NCBI GenBank assembly: GCA_009833045.1
Contig: WUUP01000007.1
Span: 80,382 to 144,381, forward strand
DNA: 64,000 bases
Reading direction: 5' to 3'
Origin: Saprospirales bacterium GYS_P2D
GTDB lineage: Bacteria > Bacteroidota > Bacteroidia > Chitinophagales > Saprospiraceae
Shown piece by piece: positions 27,526 through 36,386 of this stretch (position 1 is the first letter of the stretch; the number at the start of each line of letters is the position of its first letter). A program made the translations under genes and the position numbers. The notes under the pieces are model-generated. The model saw only the letters and a list, made by a program, of their open reading frames with translations. It did not search any database and was not told the DNA's origin.

Positions 27526-30500
27526 AGCTTATTTTTTTGATTGTTTTATTTAATGCAGTTTGCTTACGTCTTATGATCTTATTTAAGGTATCGATAGAGC
27601 GCTCATGACGAGTATAAAATAATTGCTTATTTGTTTTTTGATATGATTTCATTGATGCATTGACATCCCTACCCGCTGTGCCGCCCTCTAAGTGTATGAC
27701 CCTACTGTCTGGTGTGACTATGGTTGCCCAGCCTTGCTGCCAAGCTCGAAAGCAATAATCACTATCTTCATAATAACAGGGAGAATAGACCTTGTCAAAA
27801 AGACCGATTTCCTGTATAAGTGTTCGCTTGATATATACCGATGCTGCCGAAACGTACTGCACCGCCGTCGGTCGATCATAATTGTCTTGTTCATTCTTTC
27901 CAATATTACGTCCACCACCGTTTTTATAAAGCTCAGAGCCAAATTCTTGGAGCCTCCCATCTGGATAGAGCAGCTTGCTTCCGACTACCCCTACATCAGC
28001 ACCCAGTAGACTGGCTCTGTATAATCCCCAGAGCCAATCCTTTGTCAAGATTGTATCATTATTTAGTAAGACAACATCGCTCTCCAGGCTGGTTACGATT
28101 TGATTATTCGGCTCAACAAAACCCAAATTTTTATCTGATCTATATATCTTAATAAAATCATACTGAGCAGATAACTCCTCTAAATACTCCCAGGTTCCAT
28201 CAGTACATCCATTAGAGTGAATATGTACACTATGGTTGGGATATCTTGTGTTCCTGATCAGAGACTGTATGCATTGACTGAGCAAATCTATCTGATCCCA
28301 AGTCACGATACATATGTCTATGAGAGGCACCAGAGAATGTAACGCACTTTTCACTACCTTCTCCTGAGCGAAACGAGGCAAGACATGTTGAAGGGCATGA
28401 TTCCTCATGTGCTCCACCTCTATTTCCTCTTCTATGACCTCTTTGATCGCAAGTATGAAGTCCTCATCTGTCTCAGCTAAAAGTCCGGACACTCCATGTT
28501 TCAATCCAATACCTTCATTACCTATAGCATTCGTGATCACCAGCGTATCAAATGCAATAGCCTCTAATATCTTTCCTTTGACGCCTGCACCAGTGAGCAG
28601 TGGCACTACTACGGCGGACACCTCGCTATAGATAGACCGTAATTCCTCCTCTGAGACTAATCCACGACAATCCACAAAGGGACATTCCCGAAGAAGGTGT
28701 ATCATTTCTTCTCTCATGCCGCCTCCTACTATTATTAATTTTGTAGTCGGACAATCACGATAGATAACTGGCCAAATTGACTTGATCAGCCTCAATAGCG
28801 CTTCTTGATTGGGATGATGCAGAAAATTTCCAATGAATAAAAAATCCTTATTTGCACTCCTTTGTGATTTAGTCTCTTCAGGCTTATGAATATTGGATAC
28901 TACAGCTGATTTAATCGTACTATCAGAGCTCCTCAATATTGTTCTCTCGGCCTCGGATACTACCCACACCATATCTACAGAGTCATAAGCCTTTATTTCT
29001 CTATCCTTGTTTTTCGAGACTACTTTATGATCAAAGCCATTTATTCCTTGATCAAGCGCTCTCTCTTCTCGTACCCAATGGAGATCTATACTATCGATCA
29101 CTACTTTTGAGGCAGGATATAGTTTTAGCAAATACTGAAAGTCATAATAGCTGTAGTAGTGTGCATAAATAAGGGCATGAACATGAGTAGCCACTTTCTT
29201 GAGTTGCCTCGTGCTCCCTTGAAAATGACTTATGAGTTTGATAGCATTAGCACTTTGGATATCTTCCCTTACTTCATCTTTGCCGGTATAGTAGACTATG
29301 ATATCAAAACACTCTGATAAGCCTTCAAGTAAAAGGACGGCACGATGTGCTCCACTTGAGACTCCTTTTGATGGCAACTCAGGAGTGATATAGACCAGCT
29401 GACTTTTGGGCACGGCTAAGCTTCTTGATTCTATTTGCTCAAATCGAGTCTTGAGTAAGGCACTTTGTTTGCCTTTATCGTCTATGATTTCTTGCTCCTT
29501 TTGCTGTGATAAGAGCTTGAGTAGATTTTTCAAAATAGTACGAGGAGATTCCCTCTTAATAGCTGACTTTAGTATCTGCCAATTCTTAGCATTTAGCTCC
29601 GACAAAAGAGATACAGGTCGCCTAACGATGGAAGATAAAAGGGATAGATACAAGCTCCTATTTGACCTATCTTCTCTTTTTAAAACGCTGATTTTATAGT
29701 CTACATATAATACAAGTTCGCAAGTGGGTCGCTCCAGCTCGATGAATAATTGAGGTGTGGTATGTTGAAAACTATAAAACCCCTTGGAGAGATAATCTGC
29801 GTTACTACTTAGTTTCATAGGTATCACACCTTTGTCATCTCTAAGTCCGATCGAGGATAATGTAATATGGATGGGTGCAACATCTAATAAAACTGATAGG
29901 CTCAGGATAGGGCTATCGCATTTTATAGGACATTCGATCTGTATCCTATCTTGATGGCTACCTATTTCGATTAATGTACTATTCTTCTCTTGATATCCAG
30001 TACCATGGTCATATAGGATCTTTACAAAATGTAGTCTCTGCTCCCAAATCTCAGGGGCTAGCTTGACTGACTTATGTTTTATCTCTATTAGTTCATTCTC
30101 ATTTTTCGAGATGAGAGCGCTATGTATATCCCAGAGCGAATCGAAATCACTCTTAGTTTTTTCTTTGAACTCAACATTTATAAGATTGGTATCTATGAAC
30201 GATTCCTCACCAGCTGCTACATCTAAGTCAGGACTAAATTGAGAGATAATCTGATGGATATAATGTCGCTCATCCTTAATAAAATCATCAAAATCGAGAC
30301 TTATATACTTGCACCCTTTGACGGCTTTAGCTATCTGTAGCCAGTAGTGCTCACATAGGGCGATCGCCTTTTCTTTGGAGAAATAGTTGCGCCGCTCCAA
30401 TGACGAGACTATACTTTCTGGATTTCTAAGTAGGACGATGTACTCTACACTGTAGCCTATTTGCTCTACGACTTTTTCCCAAAACTCATAGGTCAGTGCA

Positions 30501-30823
30501 AAGCGTGGATCTTTTAGAACGACAACATTATGATTTTTCCAAAAAGATAATAGGAGCGACTTGGCTCTTGGGATGAGTATATCCCAGTCTTCAGGATATC
30601 TTTCTCTCTCTTGAGGAGCATACCATCTCTCCCCTTTTAGCCTCAGTAGCTCTTCATTTATTTGGACGATATCTTCGTCCTCGTAGTAGCCTTTGGGATT
30701 ATCATAAGCGGCAGACTTCAGTCGCCTTCCCAGATACATACCTGCATGACTGAGCGCACCTGCTAATCCAGATGATCCGCTACGATGCATGGAGAGTATG
30801 AATACTACTACTTTATCACTCAT
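27518..30823 (-). CDS. sulfotransferase-GT4-GT2 triple fusion
   Basis: A 1101-residue multidomain protein. Residues 5-200 are a sulfotransferase: loop SMHRSGSSGLAGAL at 11-24, then VVLKDPRF and LLRNPESIVSSL as the 3'-phosphate region. Residues about 290-380 are a beta-rich linker of unknown fold. Residues 475-820 are a GT4 enzyme (YITPELPSKGVSSGAHRA; FIGNFLHHPNQEALL; PLLTGAGVKGKILEA). Residues 834-1075 are a GT2 (DICIVTWDQIDLLSQCI; LLNNDT at 919-924; GGTAGRD). No membrane helix. The fusion implies that two sugar additions and a sulfation occur on one intermediate. GT4-GT2 fusions occur elsewhere; a sulfotransferase head is uncommon in my experience. Confidence 0.88.
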   Translation of the reverse strand: MSDKVVVFILSMHRSGSSGLAGALSHAGMYLGRRLKSAAYDNPKGYYEDEDIVQINEELLRLKGERWYAPQERERYPEDWDILIPRAKSLLLSFWKNHNVVVLKDPRFALTYEFWEKVVEQIGYSVEYIVLLRNPESIVSSLERRNYFSKEKAIALCEHYWLQIAKAVKGCKYISLDFDDFIKDERHYIHQIISQFSPDLDVAAGEESFIDTNLINVEFKEKTKSDFDSLWDIHSALISKNENELIEIKHKSVKLAPEIWEQRLHFVKILYDHGTGYQEKNSTLIEIGSHQDRIQIECPIKCDSPILSLSVLLDVAPIHITLSSIGLRDDKGVIPMKLSSNADYLSKGFYSFQHTTPQLFIELERPTCELVLYVDYKISVLKREDRSNRSLYLSLLSSIVRRPVSLLSELNAKNWQILKSAIKRESPRTILKNLLKLLSQQKEQEIIDDKGKQSALLKTRFEQIESRSLAVPKSQLVYITPELPSKGVSSGAHRAVLLLEGLSECFDIIVYYTGKDEVREDIQSANAIKLISHFQGSTRQLKKVATHVHALIYAHYYSYYDFQYLLKLYPASKVVIDSIDLHWVREERALDQGINGFDHKVVSKNKDREIKAYDSVDMVWVVSEAERTILRSSDSTIKSAVVSNIHKPEETKSQRSANKDFLFIGNFLHHPNQEALLRLIKSIWPVIYRDCPTTKLIIVGGGMREEMIHLLRECPFVDCRGLVSEEELRSIYSEVSAVVVPLLTGAGVKGKILEAIAFDTLVITNAIGNEGIGLKHGVSGLLAETDEDFILAIKEVIEEEIEVEHMRNHALQHVLPRFAQEKVVKSALHSLVPLIDICIVTWDQIDLLSQCIQSLIRNTRYPNHSVHIHSNGCTDGTWEYLEELSAQYDFIKIYRSDKNLGFVEPNNQIVTSLESDVVLLNNDTILTKDWLWGLYRASLLGADVGVVGSKLLYPDGRLQEFGSELYKNGGGRNIGKNEQDNYDRPTAVQYVSAASVYIKRTLIQEIGLFDKVYSPCYYEDSDYCFRAWQQGWATIVTPDSRVIHLEGGTAGRDVNASMKSYQKTNKQLFYTRHERSIDTLNKIIRRKQTALNKTIKKISYE

Positions 30824-30870
30824 AAAACACCTATGGTCAAGAGCGAACTTACGATATACTCTAATTTATA

Positions 30871-31623
30871 TTACCAGATTCTGTCAGTTAATCTGTGATC
30901 CTGTTTTAGATCCTTAATAATCTCAGGATTCTTAATAAGTGATAGATGATTGGGAGTTTGTTTTAAGGTGGGAGTTGAAATAGCCCTTATTTCAACTTTG
31001 AGGAACTCTAATAGATCCTTCATAGCCTTTGAATGAGGAGTGACTATATCCTCATACCAAACATTATGAACTCTATGCTCAGGGAGTCGCTGGGCGACTT
31101 GCTCATCTCTATTCATCACGTCTATAGCGTAGCTCGTAACTTGAGATTTATTGATTTTGAAAGGTCTATTACGCCACTTTGCTGTTAATGTATTAGCCCA
31201 TGAATTTTTGCTATCCAACTCCAGCATTGGTGCACCACGACTTAGTATTCTTTGATGGGATATGTACTGGGCTAATATATTTTTCCTACGAAGGTGTATC
31301 ACCGCTATAGATGTACCTGACTCTATTTGCTCTGTAAAACCAGCATATTTAGCATCAAAATATTCGTCTGTCTTATATTTTAATCCAATTGTCTCAAACT
31401 GTGAAGAGTTAAATAATTGATGAAAGAAATCAACTGGAGACTCCCTCTTCATTTCTTTGAGCTCGATTTTTGCTTCTTGATCAAGATTCCATTTCGACGA
31501 AAGTCCCTGCAGTCCATCACCCACCAATACCTCACCATGACATATGATATCAGGATGGCTATCCAGCAAATATCTGAGCATGGTACTACCGGATCGAGCT
31601 GCGCATATGATTACGAATTTCAT
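30871..31623 (-). CDS. sulfotransferase family protein (Stf0-like)
   Basis: A 250-residue protein with the phosphosulfate loop IICAARSGSTMLRYLL at 5-20 and IAVIHLRRKNILAQYIS as the 3'-phosphate region. CAARSGSTML with HGEVL after it resembles Stf0-type and related bacterial carbohydrate sulfotransferases. The late YEDIVTPHSKAMKDLLEFL segment is typical of sulfotransferase C-termini. It lies between the Wzy/WaaL-like gene (13 bp) and the triple fusion (47 bp), so it is part of the same minus-strand transcript. Acceptor unknown. Confidence 0.8.
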   Translation of the reverse strand: MKFVIICAARSGSTMLRYLLDSHPDIICHGEVLVGDGLQGLSSKWNLDQEAKIELKEMKRESPVDFFHQLFNSSQFETIGLKYKTDEYFDAKYAGFTEQIESGTSIAVIHLRRKNILAQYISHQRILSRGAPMLELDSKNSWANTLTAKWRNRPFKINKSQVTSYAIDVMNRDEQVAQRLPEHRVHNVWYEDIVTPHSKAMKDLLEFLKVEIRAISTPTLKQTPNHLSLIKNPEIIKDLKQDHRLTDRIW

Positions 31624-31636
31624 ACTTGCATGGTAT

Positions 31637-33241
31637 TTACTTCAACCTTAGATTAGGCTGCTGCTGCATTAATCGTTGCTCTATATCCTGAATTTCGGAA
31701 TTATCTCGATCGGTCTCAATTAAGAAATCTCTATAAGAAATTAAAACATTGGCATTGTATGGATTACGCAGCAGCGTAGCTTCAAATTCATTTTTTGCTA
31801 ATGAAGTCTCATTCTCTTTCCAATAATACTGAGCCCTAATTAGGCCTATAGGTGTACTGAGGCTTTCATCCACACCAAACCACTCCTGAGACTTATTAAG
31901 GCTATTTAAATCAATTGATTTTTTCGCCTTCAAATTAGGTGATATTTTATTCGCCTGATATCTGCTCATACCAAATAGAACAAAATACACTGAAAGAATC
32001 GAGATAAAGACGGCACCAATGACATTCACATATTTACCCATCACCTTGTGCTCTAATAATGACGCTCCCAAGGCACCAAAAGAAAGAAAACCTATCAAGG
32101 CTATTGCACTAAAGAAGAATATCGAAAAATGAGATGTCGCATAAAACCCACACAAGGTTATGAATGCGAGCCACGCTCCAATTAATAAATTGGTCGATCT
32201 CCGCTTTTGATAAGAGCTCTTCAAATAAAAAATAAAAGGCAACATGAAAAATCCAAGCCATAGGACTCCGCCAATCCCTCCATATTCTGCCAAAACAAGT
32301 GTCTGCCAGGTATGTGGTCCAAGTCGTACCACATCCTTCTCTTGATTTAATAAATCTATATTACTTACACTTTTTTGATACGCATGAACCCACCAATTCC
32401 CAACTCCTACACCCAATAAGGGATGCGTTTTAAACTGAGAAAATGAAGATTCATTGAGATACTTCCGAGAAGGATACTCACTGTGATAATCCTGATATAT
32501 TTTTGATGAAGCAGCAATTTTTTTAAACTCACTATTACCAAAAGATACAGCCCCAAATAGTCCAACAGAAGCCAAAAAATATAAAAACACTCGACGATTC
32601 CACAGCGTATAAATTTTAAACACTATCAATAAGGCCAGAGCCACTAAAGCTCCTCGGACACCCAGTATGATAATCACATTGAGCAGAAGAAAGCCCGAAG
32701 CCAATTTTAAAAAGCGAACAAATTGACTTTTGCTGTTATAAAAAAGTAAAAACGGATAAAGAATAGTAAGGTAGGATACGGTATAGTTCTTATTCTTAGC
32801 CAGTAGATGGTGCCAATCACGAGTGAAAGCCATATCTAAATGCAAGCCTACAAAGTGTAATCCCAATAACACTCCAAATATGATGATCAAACTGCGTTGT
32901 ATCTTCAGCAATAGCGAGTTATCATGCCGTATACACTCTCCAGTTAGTATCGCCCAAGATGCTGCTAATAGCAAAATAAAACTATCAGGCACTACTCTGA
33001 CAGGATCATAGGCCCATTTCATGGACAAAAAAGAGTATCCACAGAGTACTAATAATGAGACTCCAGAAAGACTTAGTCCTATAGCATTTTTGTAATTGAA
33101 AATTGCTAAAACACCAACACCTATAGCCAATACTACATACTTGAGTTCATCATATCCTACTGGTAGGGAGAATAACACAAGCATAGCAATCAAAACTGTC
33201 GCTATCCTATTCTGCCATAGATATGTGAAGACCCCGTACAT
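31637..33241 (-). CDS. O-antigen ligase/polymerase-family membrane protein
   Basis: A 534-residue integral membrane protein with about 10-12 hydrophobic helices, the Wzy_C/O-antigen-ligase signature around FKTHPLLGVGVGNWWVHAYQ in the large periplasmic loop, and a soluble C-terminal tail (about 430-534) with TPR-like helices (ATLLRNPYNANVLISYRDFL). It either polymerises repeat units (Wzy) or transfers glycan to an acceptor (WaaL/PglL type). The protein at 39065-40840 has the same two-part design, so they probably belong to one subfamily. Which is polymerase and which is ligase cannot be decided from sequence. Confidence 0.82.
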   Translation of the reverse strand: MYGVFTYLWQNRIATVLIAMLVLFSLPVGYDELKYVVLAIGVGVLAIFNYKNAIGLSLSGVSLLVLCGYSFLSMKWAYDPVRVVPDSFILLLAASWAILTGECIRHDNSLLLKIQRSLIIIFGVLLGLHFVGLHLDMAFTRDWHHLLAKNKNYTVSYLTILYPFLLFYNSKSQFVRFLKLASGFLLLNVIIILGVRGALVALALLIVFKIYTLWNRRVFLYFLASVGLFGAVSFGNSEFKKIAASSKIYQDYHSEYPSRKYLNESSFSQFKTHPLLGVGVGNWWVHAYQKSVSNIDLLNQEKDVVRLGPHTWQTLVLAEYGGIGGVLWLGFFMLPFIFYLKSSYQKRRSTNLLIGAWLAFITLCGFYATSHFSIFFFSAIALIGFLSFGALGASLLEHKVMGKYVNVIGAVFISILSVYFVLFGMSRYQANKISPNLKAKKSIDLNSLNKSQEWFGVDESLSTPIGLIRAQYYWKENETSLAKNEFEATLLRNPYNANVLISYRDFLIETDRDNSEIQDIEQRLMQQQPNLRLK

Positions 33242-33378
33242 ACTGCAAAACTAAACTTTGATCGATACAAATAGATACGAAAGCAATAGATATTGTTATC
33301 TATCCACTTTATAGTCAAATGTGGTAGAAGCCTTAGAAATCAATACGTTCAGTCTGCACTCTGTAAATCAAGAAATAA

Positions 33379-35271
33379 TTATTGAGAGGGAATGGAAGAA
33401 GGATGAGATTTGTCCAGTGATTGATACACAGAGTTATTACTCTTAAATTCTGGTACTATTTCCTTCATTTTTGCCACCAGATCCATGTGGCTTTGTGGGA
33501 TGAGCTCTATGAGAGCTCCAATTTGCTGCTGAGCCAGCGAGTAAGGCACCTTCCTCACTCTTGCTCGAGTTATTTTATCGTGATGTGTAGCAAGTGAATT
33601 TTCTTTCGTTGATAGTAGTTCTTCATATAGCTTTTCTCCAGGGCGAAGGCCCGTTATTTCGACCTCTATATCTACATTCGGCTTAAAGCCGCTCAATCTG
33701 ATCATCCGCTTAGCCAAGTCGACGATCTTGACAGGATCTCCCATATCAAATAAGAATATCTCACCACCATCACCCATAGCACCTGCCTCCAATACTAATA
33801 AGCTGGCCTCGGGTATGGTCATGAAATACCTTGTAATGTCCTCATGTGTCACAGTGACCGGCCCTCCTTTGGCGATTTGCTTTTTGAATCTCGGCACTAC
33901 TGATCCATTAGAGCCAAGCACATTACCAAAGCGAGTAGTGATATACTGAGTATCGCTATGTTCATTGAGTGACTGTATGTAAATCTCAGCTATACGCTTG
34001 GTGGCTCCCATTACATTGGTGGGGTTCACTGCCTTATCTGTGGATACCATGATGAATTTCTCTATGCCAAACTCATTTGATAGATCAGCGAGGATTTTTG
34101 TACCGCCCACATTGACGCCTACTGCCTCTCGAGGATATTGCTCCATGATAGGTACATGCTTATAGGCGGCTGCATGAAATACTATCTCTGGGCGATAGCT
34201 ATCAAATACCTCTCGGATCCGACCTGCATCCTGAACATCGGCCACTATACCACGTATATTATCAAATCCGTGTTCTTCTCTACACTCCAAAGTCATATTG
34301 ACGGTCGGAGTCTCTGCCTGATCCAGCAGCAATATTTCTGCAGGTTGATATTTGACCAGCTGTCTGATGATTTCACTCCCTATAGAGCCTGCTCCACCTG
34401 TGATTAAGACCACCTTATTTTGATAAGAAGCATATAGCTGATCCTCCAGCAGACTGATTACAGGCCTATTGAGCAGATCTTCGATCTGTATCTCTCGGAT
34501 TTGATTGGCTTGAAACTCTCCCTCTCTCCATTTTGACTGAAAAGGCACCTGAAGAACCTTTACCCCTTCTGCTATACACAGATCTACTATTTCATTTTTC
34601 CGTTTATTCGAGATATTCTCAATCGCAAAAATGGCTTTATCTACCCTCTCCTCCTGATTGAGCTCTACGAGTTGCTCTGGAGGTAAGACTGGGATACCAT
34701 CTAAAAATTTATTTCGCACACTGGGATTATCATCTAAGATAGCTACGATCTCAAAGTCTGCATTTTTGTCCTGACGGATCACATTGCGAGTCATAGCACC
34801 GAGCTGACCTGCACCGATGATAATTGCATTTTCTTTGGGACGTTTAGTCTGAAATAATAGTTCATATGCAATAGGCATCAATATCCGAGAGGCAGATAGC
34901 AAGGTCAGCGTAAGAAAAAACTCGATAAATAGTATGCTAATAGACAAATTATATCCATAAAACCGACCCAAGACTGACAGACCTAATAAAAATAAACTAC
35001 CAGCTAAAGTTGATAAAAAGACCTGTATCACATCAGCGGCACCAGCATAGCGGATGATCACTGCATAAGTCCTAAACCATCTGAATGTAATCAATCTAAC
35101 CAAAAGAACAACTAATACCGGCCATGCAAAAAATGCATACGCTCCACCCCAATCAAAATCCATCCTTAACCATGCCGCTAAATGGATACTGACAAACACC
35201 ACTAACATATCAAATGTCAGTATGAAGAGTCGAGTCGCAAAAGCTGGGGTATTGTATTTTAAAAGATTCAA
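33379..35271 (-). CDS. FlaA1/PglF-type membrane nucleotide-sugar 4,6-dehydratase
   Basis: A 630-residue protein of the WbpM/CapD/PglF family. Four N-terminal transmembrane helices (about 12-120) are followed by a Rossmann-like CoA-binding domain (AIIIGAGQLGAMTRNVI, about 148-165) and a second SDR domain (LITGGAGSIGSEIIRQL, about 290). The active-site region has NVMGATKR, where Met replaces Tyr as in this family. It should convert UDP-GlcNAc to the 4-keto-6-deoxy sugar, feeding the PglE-like aminotransferase upstream. It is separated from that gene by a kinase-like gene, a small gene and 327 bp of non-coding DNA with a hairpin. Confidence 0.92.
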   Translation of the reverse strand: MNLLKYNTPAFATRLFILTFDMLVVFVSIHLAAWLRMDFDWGGAYAFFAWPVLVVLLVRLITFRWFRTYAVIIRYAGAADVIQVFLSTLAGSLFLLGLSVLGRFYGYNLSISILFIEFFLTLTLLSASRILMPIAYELLFQTKRPKENAIIIGAGQLGAMTRNVIRQDKNADFEIVAILDDNPSVRNKFLDGIPVLPPEQLVELNQEERVDKAIFAIENISNKRKNEIVDLCIAEGVKVLQVPFQSKWREGEFQANQIREIQIEDLLNRPVISLLEDQLYASYQNKVVLITGGAGSIGSEIIRQLVKYQPAEILLLDQAETPTVNMTLECREEHGFDNIRGIVADVQDAGRIREVFDSYRPEIVFHAAAYKHVPIMEQYPREAVGVNVGGTKILADLSNEFGIEKFIMVSTDKAVNPTNVMGATKRIAEIYIQSLNEHSDTQYITTRFGNVLGSNGSVVPRFKKQIAKGGPVTVTHEDITRYFMTIPEASLLVLEAGAMGDGGEIFLFDMGDPVKIVDLAKRMIRLSGFKPNVDIEVEITGLRPGEKLYEELLSTKENSLATHHDKITRARVRKVPYSLAQQQIGALIELIPQSHMDLVAKMKEIVPEFKSNNSVYQSLDKSHPSSIPSQ

Positions 35272-35383
35272 TTAAAATGAATTATAAAATTTGATTAGGT
35301 CAAGTCCAAAGTATCGTTCAATTCACTTCTGAGTATCCAAATTACTCTCATTTTATTCATTTGGGATATTCAAAAGCAAACTC

Positions 35384-35416
35384 AGATCTGCCAAATTTCT
35401 AAAATTTAGCAGATCT
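35384..35416. other. long hairpin in a gap without genes (35272-35598)
   Basis: AGATCTGCcAAATTT and AAATTTaGCAGATCT pair around CTA, with one internal mismatch. It lies between the small gene and the FlaA1-type gene. On the minus strand it is followed by TTTGCTTTTG, a weak T-tract, so it could be a terminator separating the kinase-like module from the dehydratase. I see nothing else in the 327-bp gap. Confidence 0.5.
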
Positions 35417-35598
35417 CGTCTCGTGAGTAAATTTCAGCTGAAAGAGTAAATAGACATTCAGAACAATATACTTAGTTTATAACTACCTGTACGCTTTGTG
35501 CTAAGCCCTCAAATCTTCAAATACTTCTGACACTTCAATTGAAATATCCCTCATGACGGTGGATCGGACAGTTTTCATCATTCAAGGTGCATAGGATT

Positions 35599-35760
35599 TT
35601 ACACTTGTCTCTTCTTGCGGTCGTTATCCTTTCCTGTCTTAAGCCATTTCACTATAGCTCTTGCTTCTTCTAGAGTTGGAGCTTTCATGTTAGCTTTGAC
35701 TACTTGTTGTTGAGCTGCTAAATCTGCAAAGAGTGGGTGCACTTTATGTTTCTTTTTCAT
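35599..35760 (-). CDS. 53-residue basic protein coupled to kinase-like gene
   Basis: Found by hand translation: ATG at 35758-35760, TAA at 35599-35601. The protein starts MKKKHKVHPLFADLAAQQQ, has a central amphipathic helix (about 27-42, APTLEEARAIVKWLK) and a basic tail (KDNDRKKRQV). It carries about 14 Lys/Arg in 53 residues. Its ATG overlaps the stop of the kinase-like gene as ATGA, so it is translated in step with it. No family recognised. It could be a partner, substrate or antidote of the kinase-like protein; these are inferences from coupling only. Confidence 0.65.
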   Translation of the reverse strand: MKKKHKVHPLFADLAAQQQVVKANMKAPTLEEARAIVKWLKTGKDNDRKKRQV

Positions 35761-36368
35761 CTTAGATATATAACCGTATCAATATAAAATAAAACACCTT
35801 CTCGGACTAAAACGTTCTCTTCATGTAAATCCTCGATGATCAAGCCCATTTCTTCGTGTATGTAATCATTCCTTCTTTTTATGACAAAACCTCTACTGAG
35901 CATAGCCTTTCTAACATTGTCTAATATCGTAAGTGCTGTGGGTTTGATATATGGCTGCTTAACCACCGCCAATAACACATTATTTATCGTGACAAATCCT
36001 ACTAATTCATAAGCTGTCTCAGGGAAAAGTACATTATGTACCAATAAACTTTCCAGATATTGCGACCAATTAACATAGAAAATAGCATCATTAAGCTTTG
36101 TCACAAAAATGTCATCCTCATTATAGAAAACTTTTTGCTCTGCTCCTTCATCTATATATTGAGAAAATGGAATATTATCATATAACAAGTCTCTTTGGGC
36201 ACAATACTTTTTAATAATCATCCCTTCCGTATCCTTGTCTAAATACTCTCCACGTGCTACTTTAAGATTTTTAACTCCTCTTTCAAGATGGCCGTATATA
36301 TCACAGATCAAACTCTTTCTTATAGAAGTGTTTAACCGTAATTCTATATTCTTAATATTCGGGATCAA
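35757..36368 (-). CDS. kinase-fold protein resembling polyvalent-protein kinases
   Basis: A 203-residue protein with kinase-like landmarks in the right order: DEGAEQKVFY (73-82, glycine-loop-like), VTKL with Lys91 as the possible VAIK lysine, AVVKQPYI (134-141, hinge), IEDLHEENVL (178-187, catalytic loop with His182 and Asn185) and FYIDTVI (194-200, Asp197 in the DFG position). This pattern matches small kinase-like proteins often labelled polyvalent protein kinase in Bacteroidota and mobile elements. It lies 18 bp after the aminotransferase gene and is coupled to a 53-codon gene. It has no obvious role in sugar-nucleotide synthesis, so it may be cargo or a regulator; it could also be a small-molecule kinase. 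Confidence 0.6.
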   Translation of the reverse strand: MIPNIKNIELRLNTSIRKSLICDIYGHLERGVKNLKVARGEYLDKDTEGMIIKKYCAQRDLLYDNIPFSQYIDEGAEQKVFYNEDDIFVTKLNDAIFYVNWSQYLESLLVHNVLFPETAYELVGFVTINNVLLAVVKQPYIKPTALTILDNVRKAMLSRGFVIKRRNDYIHEEMGLIIEDLHEENVLVREGVLFYIDTVIYLR

Positions 36369-36386
36369 CTTTACCCTATCTACAAA

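Noticed and set aside
33246-33253. TAGTTTTG on the minus strand as promoter of the ligase-like gene
   Set aside because: It matches TAnnTTTG but is only 4 bp from the ATG, which would leave no leader.
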